A stretch of 64,000 nucleotides of DNA from NCBI RefSeq assembly GCF_005222705.1, contig NZ_STGF01000012.1, forward strand, positions 1-64,000, in the 5' to 3' direction. The notes under the pieces were generated by a model. It worked only from the letters and a program-made list of their open reading frames with translations, was not told where the DNA came from and ran no database searches. Source of the DNA: Paenibacillus sp. SY21-1 (GTDB lineage Bacteria; Bacillota; Bacilli; Paenibacillales; Paenibacillaceae). Below, piece by piece: positions 59,445-64,000 of the stretch; the stretch's first letter is position 1; every line of letters starts with the position of its first letter. A program made the translations under genes and the position numbers.

Positions 59445-60764
59445 TTATAATCTCCAGTACCGGTAACCTAACTTTATAATTTCATCTAATTGCAATATAC
59501 TTTTAACATCTATTATAACCTTCTCATCGTTATCACAGTCTTTAAAAAATGCATCTAATTGACTTGTTTTTAATTGTTTAAACTCATCGTGTGCAACTGC
59601 AAAAACTAAACAATCTGCATCTTCTATACTTTCCATTCTGGTCAGTTCTGTTCCGTACTCAGACATTGCATCAACCTCATTAACTTGTGGATCTACAATT
59701 TTGGGATTAATCCCAAATTCCTTGAGGTGGAATATAATGTCTTTCACTTTTGAATTCCTTATATCTGCACAGTTCTCTTTGAATGTAATTCCGAAAATAA
59801 CCACATTCGAGTTTTTCACTACCTTTCCAGAATGTATCAAATTTTTAATTACTGCATTTGCAATATATTCCCCCATACCATCATTAATCTTTCTACCTGA
59901 CAATATAATTTGGGAATGATATCCAAGCTTTTCTGCTTCATAAATAAAATAATACGGATCTACACCAATACAATGCCCACCCACTAAACCAGGATAAAAC
60001 CTAAGCGCATTCCATTTTGTATTCATTGCATCGACTACTTCTTTGGTATCAATCCCCATTCTATCAAATACCATGGCTAATTCATTCATAAATGCAATAT
60101 TAATGTCACGCTGACTATTTTCTACAACTTTTGCGGCTTCTGCAACTTTGATTGTATTCACCCGATGTACTCCGGCTTTAATTATTAGTTCATATATACT
60201 TGCAATCTCTTCAAGGCTACTGTGATCTATGGCTGAAACAATTTTAATAATATTTTCTAGCCTATGTTCTTTATCACCAGGATTTATCCTTTCAGGTGAG
60301 TAACCAACTTTAAAATCCACACCACATTTTAATCCAGACTCTCTCTCTAATATAGGAATACAAATATCCTCAGTAACACCTGGATAAACTGTTGACTCAT
60401 AAACTACAATCGAACCTGCAGTTATTTTTCTACCAACAAGTACACTTGCGCCCTCAACAGAGGTGAGGTCTGGTGTTTTATCTGGATTTATAGGAGTTGG
60501 CACTGCTATTATGAAAAATTTTGCTTCCTTTAACTTATCTTCCTCTGAGCAGAAAAGTACACTAGTGCTTTTAATAATTTCATTTCCAACTTCGTTTGTA
60601 ACATCTATTCCTTTTTGGTAATGCTCTACTTTTGTCTTATTTAAATCAAATCCGATAACATTTAGTTTTCTAGCAAATGCAACAGCTAGTGGCATCCCTA
60701 CATAGCCTAAACCTATAACGGCTAATTTTTCTTCGCCTCTCACAAGTTTTTGGTATAATTCCAA
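59445..60764 (-). CDS. Nucleotide-sugar dehydrogenase (TviB/WbpA-like UDP-sugar 6-dehydrogenase)
   Basis: A 439-residue NAD-dependent enzyme that oxidises C6 of a UDP-sugar, probably UDP-GlcNAc, to a uronic acid. The N-terminal Rossmann motif is VIGLGYVGMPLAVAF (about 16-30), the middle STVYPGVTED, and the catalytic Cys is in GGHCIGVDPYYF (about 266-277). The C-terminal domain has GITFKENCADIRNSK. The length and motifs fit the Vi/WbpA branch better than UDP-glucose dehydrogenase. TTG 60764 is 8 nt from GAGAGGAA; TTG 60773 is too close to that site. AT-rich like its upstream neighbours. Confidence 0.88.
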   Translation of the reverse strand: MELYQKLVRGEEKLAVIGLGYVGMPLAVAFARKLNVIGFDLNKTKVEHYQKGIDVTNEVGNEIIKSTSVLFCSEEDKLKEAKFFIIAVPTPINPDKTPDLTSVEGASVLVGRKITAGSIVVYESTVYPGVTEDICIPILERESGLKCGVDFKVGYSPERINPGDKEHRLENIIKIVSAIDHSSLEEIASIYELIIKAGVHRVNTIKVAEAAKVVENSQRDINIAFMNELAMVFDRMGIDTKEVVDAMNTKWNALRFYPGLVGGHCIGVDPYYFIYEAEKLGYHSQIILSGRKINDGMGEYIANAVIKNLIHSGKVVKNSNVVIFGITFKENCADIRNSKVKDIIFHLKEFGINPKIVDPQVNEVDAMSEYGTELTRMESIEDADCLVFAVAHDEFKQLKTSQLDAFFKDCDNDEKVIIDVKSILQLDEIIKLGYRYWRL

Positions 60765-60830
60765 ATCGCTCAATTCCTCTCAGCTAAATTAATTATCAAT
60801 ATCTAAAGTTATTAAAAATTTGAAAATACC

Positions 60831-61349
60831 TTATTTACGAGTTTTAATTAATTTTGCCGGTACACCGCCCACTACTGAATAGTCTGTTACATCTTTAGTC
60901 ACAACTGCTCCTGCACCGACAATACAACCGTTCCCAATTCTCACTCCTGGTAAAATAGTTACCCTACTGCCAATCCATACATCATTACCAATCCATACAG
61001 GTTTATCTGGTTCATAGCCCTGTTCAATCATAGGAATGTCTACTCTATCACTTTTATGATTACGAGTATAAATAATGCAATAAGGACCAATCATAACATT
61101 TTTTCCGATTGTAGTAGGACCTGTTATTATTGAATTGATACCTACACCAGAATTAGTATCAATTGATAATGAAAAGGGAATAATAGCACCCTTTTCTATA
61201 TTCACATTATCACCGACTTTAGTAACAAAACCCTTAGCTAAAAATTGTCTTATGAACTTCTGGCCTACATTTAGTTTTGAAGCCTTAGGTGGAAGATGGA
61301 TCGCAATGCCTCTATAAAGAAACCAACAAATAACTTTTTTTATGCTCAT
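60831..61349 (-). CDS. Hexapeptide-repeat acyltransferase (CatB/WbbJ-like)
   Basis: A 172-residue left-handed beta-helix O- or N-acetyltransferase. Hexapeptide turns read VGDNVNIEKGAIIP, IGKNVMIGPYCIIYT, IGNDVWIGSRVTILPGVRIGNGCIVGAGAVVTKDV (key part VWIGSRVTILPGV). The catalytic His is in TRNHKSD (about 98), and the end VVGGVPAKLIKTRK is the family signature. It probably acetylates a sugar of the encoded polysaccharide using acetyl-CoA. It lies between the dehydrogenase and the flippase, 20 bp after the latter. Confidence 0.9.
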   Translation of the reverse strand: MSIKKVICWFLYRGIAIHLPPKASKLNVGQKFIRQFLAKGFVTKVGDNVNIEKGAIIPFSLSIDTNSGVGINSIITGPTTIGKNVMIGPYCIIYTRNHKSDRVDIPMIEQGYEPDKPVWIGNDVWIGSRVTILPGVRIGNGCIVGAGAVVTKDVTDYSVVGGVPAKLIKTRK

Positions 61350-61369
61350 AGAATCTCCTTTCTAAACCT

Positions 61370-62782
61370 TTAGTTCGATTTTATTAAAAAAGTAACAACC
61401 TTCTTGTATCCAAATAAAATAAAGAGTGTGATTAAAGAGATAACATTAATTGAAGTTACATATTTACCTTGAAACATCGAATTTAATACTGCTACTAGTA
61501 CAAACAGCAGTACAGCAATTATCAACTTCCAGTACTTTTCTACACTTCTATATTGGCGTTGTCCAATTACCGTTTTTAGTATTAATAAAATTAGAGCAGA
61601 TATCGCCGACGAAATAGATGCACCTATGACATCGTATAACGGAATTAGAACACAACATAATACTAAGTTTGATAATAGTACAACTACATGAATATAAATG
61701 TTTATGTAGCTCTTTTTAGCAAGGGTAATTCCAACCCCCGTTGTATCTGCAATTGTATAGCAAACTGGTGCAAAAAGTAAGAACGGTAAAAACGATGTAA
61801 CCGTTCGGTAACTCTCACCTACAAGAAGCACAATAATATCTTGAAACATAATAATTAATAACGAAAAAACGATGATTGCGAATACAATAAAACTTTGTAA
61901 CTGGGTTATCTTGAATTGTTGTAAGCTATAATTTTTATAGACATATGGGCCCCAAAACGTATTAAAACCTGATTGCAACAAAGTAACAACAGCAGCAAGA
62001 ACAATTGCTGAGGAGTAAACACCAACTCGCTCCATTTCTCCCTGTAATCTCAATACGTATAAAGGCAAATCATTGTTTAAAATTGTCATTAAACTTATGG
62101 GCATAAAAGGAATGCTATATCTTATTACCTTTGACCCTATTACCTTTCTAAAACCCCTCTTAAAATTAAAAAGTTTAAAGTTTAAAGCAAAGCATAGTAT
62201 TAAAAAAAATAGACTAGTTATTACCATGAAAATTATTGCTGTCATGACTTGTTTATCTATTAATGCAGCGCCAAGATATGAAATTTTAATAACGGCAGAA
62301 GAACTCACTACAATAACTGTATATAAAACCACTGCGTTTTTAATGCGGTAAAACAAGCTTAGAAACCTTAACAAAATAAAATTTAACGAACAAATAAACA
62401 AGAAAAAAAGTAGATTTCCATTTTCCTCGTTTACTACAAGTAATGATATTACACCTCTAAATGGGAGCATAAAAATAAAAAAAAGAATGAGAGCTGCTAC
62501 ACTAATTGCTAAACACATTGTAAATAAACTTTTCTTCTCTATGTCTGTTTTTAAATCATTAATAAATCTTAAATATCCCTGGTCAAATCCAAGACATGCT
62601 GTCCACGCCACCAATGTAAACACAGAATAAAATAGATTTATACTTGCTAATTCTGTAGGATCAAATATCCTAGTGGATATTGGTAAAACAAAAAAGTTTA
62701 TTCCTGCACTAATCCAACTAGCCATTGAAAACCCAATAATTAAGGACGCAATCCCTTTTTTCCTAACACTTTTCATCAACAT
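61370..62782 (-). CDS. Wzx-like polysaccharide flippase
   Basis: A 470-residue membrane protein with about 14 helices, of the MATE-like polysaccharide_synt family that flips lipid-linked repeat units. The N-terminus (ASLIIGFSMASWISAGINFFVLPI then TRIFDP) shows the family pattern, and aromatic and charged residues in early helices are kept. ATG 62782 and ATG 62776 are both possible, the latter 6 nt from AAAGAG. It starts 15 bp after the polymerase gene. Identity is inferred from topology and context, since Wzx proteins vary widely. Confidence 0.85.
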   Translation of the reverse strand: MLMKSVRKKGIASLIIGFSMASWISAGINFFVLPISTRIFDPTELASINLFYSVFTLVAWTACLGFDQGYLRFINDLKTDIEKKSLFTMCLAISVAALILFFIFMLPFRGVISLLVVNEENGNLLFFLFICSLNFILLRFLSLFYRIKNAVVLYTVIVVSSSAVIKISYLGAALIDKQVMTAIIFMVITSLFFLILCFALNFKLFNFKRGFRKVIGSKVIRYSIPFMPISLMTILNNDLPLYVLRLQGEMERVGVYSSAIVLAAVVTLLQSGFNTFWGPYVYKNYSLQQFKITQLQSFIVFAIIVFSLLIIMFQDIIVLLVGESYRTVTSFLPFLLFAPVCYTIADTTGVGITLAKKSYINIYIHVVVLLSNLVLCCVLIPLYDVIGASISSAISALILLILKTVIGQRQYRSVEKYWKLIIAVLLFVLVAVLNSMFQGKYVTSINVISLITLFILFGYKKVVTFLIKSN

Positions 62783-62797
62783 CTCTTTGCTCTATTC

Positions 62798-64000
62798 TTA
62801 TGATTTTATTTTGACACTATTTAATATTGAAGCAATATATATAGGTAATACTACAGTAGTCATCAAAACAATTACGATCGAATAGTTATACATTACTGTT
62901 GCTATAGCAAATAAAATTCCAGAAAACATAAAACAAATATAATTCCCTTTTGCTAGCTCTATTTGCTTTTCAAAGTAATACATTAAAACAAGAGTTAAAA
63001 TAGAAAAAGTAGTAGAAAAAATAATTCCAAAATATAAGTATCCCTGTGATACCATAGGGACAATATGTCCGCCTGATAATCCGGAACCATACAAATAGTG
63101 ATTGAATATCAATGAAGTATTATTGCCTCCAGTATTGCTAATAAATGAGCTTATCACATTGACATATCCCAAGGTATCACCAATTAAAAACATCTGGTAT
63201 TTTTCAAACAAATCAATTCTGGTAAGTTCAAATGCCTGTAAACTTTGATAAATTTCATAAAAGCCATTTGTATATGATTCTAGAATACTCGTTACTGTAT
63301 GATAAGATATTGACTCCTTAAAATATGTAAGAATTAATACAATTCCAAAAATCAACATGGAAATAACTGATATGGCGATAATTCTAATCCTTTCCTTAGG
63401 AAACATCATCAGTATTTGAATATAGAATACGATTGACATAATAATTCCTGCCATTTGTCTAGAAGTTGTAACCATGGCATTCAATACTATAATTAATATC
63501 GTCACTATTATATAAAATTTACTTTGATTAATTGTATATCTTTTATAAAAAAATGAAATTAGGGCTGCAATTACTATATATCGAGTTAACTCTCCTAGGC
63601 TGAAACCAATCCACCTTATTCCACCTGGGACAGAGTTTTGTATTTCTTGAGTGGATGTAATCACAGTCTCTTGAATCGAATTATCAAATATTAAATAGTA
63701 ATAACGAAAAAGTCCAGGATAGACAATGAAAATCCCCATTGTTACAAAAATAATTAAAAGCAAGATTGGGTTTAAAGTAGAAAAGTTTCTGTTAAGAAGT
63801 AAATTATAGTTTTTCTTCTTCTCATTTTTCCTTTTTTTCTCCAGTAGCCAAACTACAAAAAATATACAAGCCATTTCATAACACATTAAAAATGTAGCTT
63901 TAACTATGGTATCCTCTGAAAAAATTTGAAAGTATAAGTTTTCAGGGAATTTTTCATAGAAAATAAAAAATGGACCAACTATATATCTCATAAACATTAG
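62798..64000 (-). CDS. O-antigen/EPS polymerase-like membrane protein (Wzy), 5' end cut by window
   Basis: At least 399 residues with about ten helices and a large extracytoplasmic loop (about 215-330, with LTRIDLFEKYQMFLIGDTLGY and GSGLSGGHIVPM). The topology and the small extracellular SGGH-type stretch resemble oligosaccharide repeat-unit polymerases. The frame is open at the right edge (ATG at 63997 is the last Met seen), so the start is probably outside. It adjoins the flippase gene, which supports a Wzx/Wzy pathway. Confidence 0.75.
   Translation of the reverse strand, partial: LMFMRYIVGPFFIFYEKFPENLYFQIFSEDTIVKATFLMCYEMACIFFVVWLLEKKRKNEKKKNYNLLLNRNFSTLNPILLLIIFVTMGIFIVYPGLFRYYYLIFDNSIQETVITSTQEIQNSVPGGIRWIGFSLGELTRYIVIAALISFFYKRYTINQSKFYIIVTILIIVLNAMVTTSRQMAGIIMSIVFYIQILMMFPKERIRIIAISVISMLIFGIVLILTYFKESISYHTVTSILESYTNGFYEIYQSLQAFELTRIDLFEKYQMFLIGDTLGYVNVISSFISNTGGNNTSLIFNHYLYGSGLSGGHIVPMVSQGYLYFGIIFSTTFSILTLVLMYYFEKQIELAKGNYICFMFSGILFAIATVMYNYSIVIVLMTTVVLPIYIASILNSVKIKS

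Overview
The window looks like a chromosomal segment of a spore-forming, Gram-positive Bacillota, most likely Paenibacillus or a close relative. The signs are strong GGAGG-type ribosome-binding sites with frequent TTG and GTG starts, a Spo0E-like phosphatase, S-layer-homology (SLH) surface proteins, VanZ, a PrsA-type foldase, a KhtTU-type K+/H+ antiporter and many c-di-GMP proteins. This is inferred from gene families. No rRNA or tRNA lies in the window.

Layout. 1-110 is the 5' end of a group IIC intron, inserted directly behind the terminator of a GGDEF/EAL gene. 0.1-9.4 kb holds that gene, an OmpR-type regulator, a large hybrid histidine kinase, an aldo/keto reductase and an HD-GYP protein. 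9.5-14.1 kb is housekeeping: a PrsA-like foldase, an aldose epimerase, and divergent deoC and punA. 14.3-19.8 kb has a PAS-GGDEF cyclase, an MFS transporter, an HD-GYP protein and a cupin. 20.0-22.4 kb has a small membrane protein and khtT-khtU. 22.4-27.2 kb is a five-gene response regulator/kinase/ABC cluster like lantibiotic immunity modules. 27.2-28.9 kb has an AT-rich orphan membrane protein and a ResA-like thioredoxin. 28.9-33.8 kb is a MarR-arylsulfotransferase-sulfonate-type ABC operon.

34.0-35.1 kb is a 51-bp tandem array of 21 units. 35.2-41.3 kb has an ABC exporter under a Fur-box promoter, an IF-3 paralogue, a MATE pump, an AraC regulator and a single-domain response regulator. 41.7-55.5 kb is mostly cell-surface material: two SLH proteins, a PAS-GGDEF-EAL protein, VanZ, a Spo0E-like protein, an AT-rich protease/lipoprotein pair, and two secreted or anchored proteins sharing a cysteine-pair domain. 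55.5-57.4 kb is a PARIS-like AAA ATPase/DUF4435 defence pair whose effector gene is broken. 57.6-64 kb is a polysaccharide cluster: rmlD and rmlC at normal GC, then an AT-rich dehydrogenase, acetyltransferase, flippase and polymerase that runs off the right edge.

How the parts fit. Five c-di-GMP enzymes (one likely cyclase, two likely EAL and two HD-GYP phosphodiesterases) share the window with SLH, envelope and polysaccharide genes, which suggests a region concerned with surface state. AT-rich stretches (27.2-28.2, 51.5-53.4, 55.5-57.4 and 59.1-64 kb) stand out from the GC-richer backbone and look acquired. The most interesting items are the decayed PARIS-like locus, the 51-bp higher-order array, the IF-3 paralogue with a glycine-rich linker, the Fur-controlled exporter, the arylsulfotransferase operon and a six-copy family of dispersed intergenic repeats.
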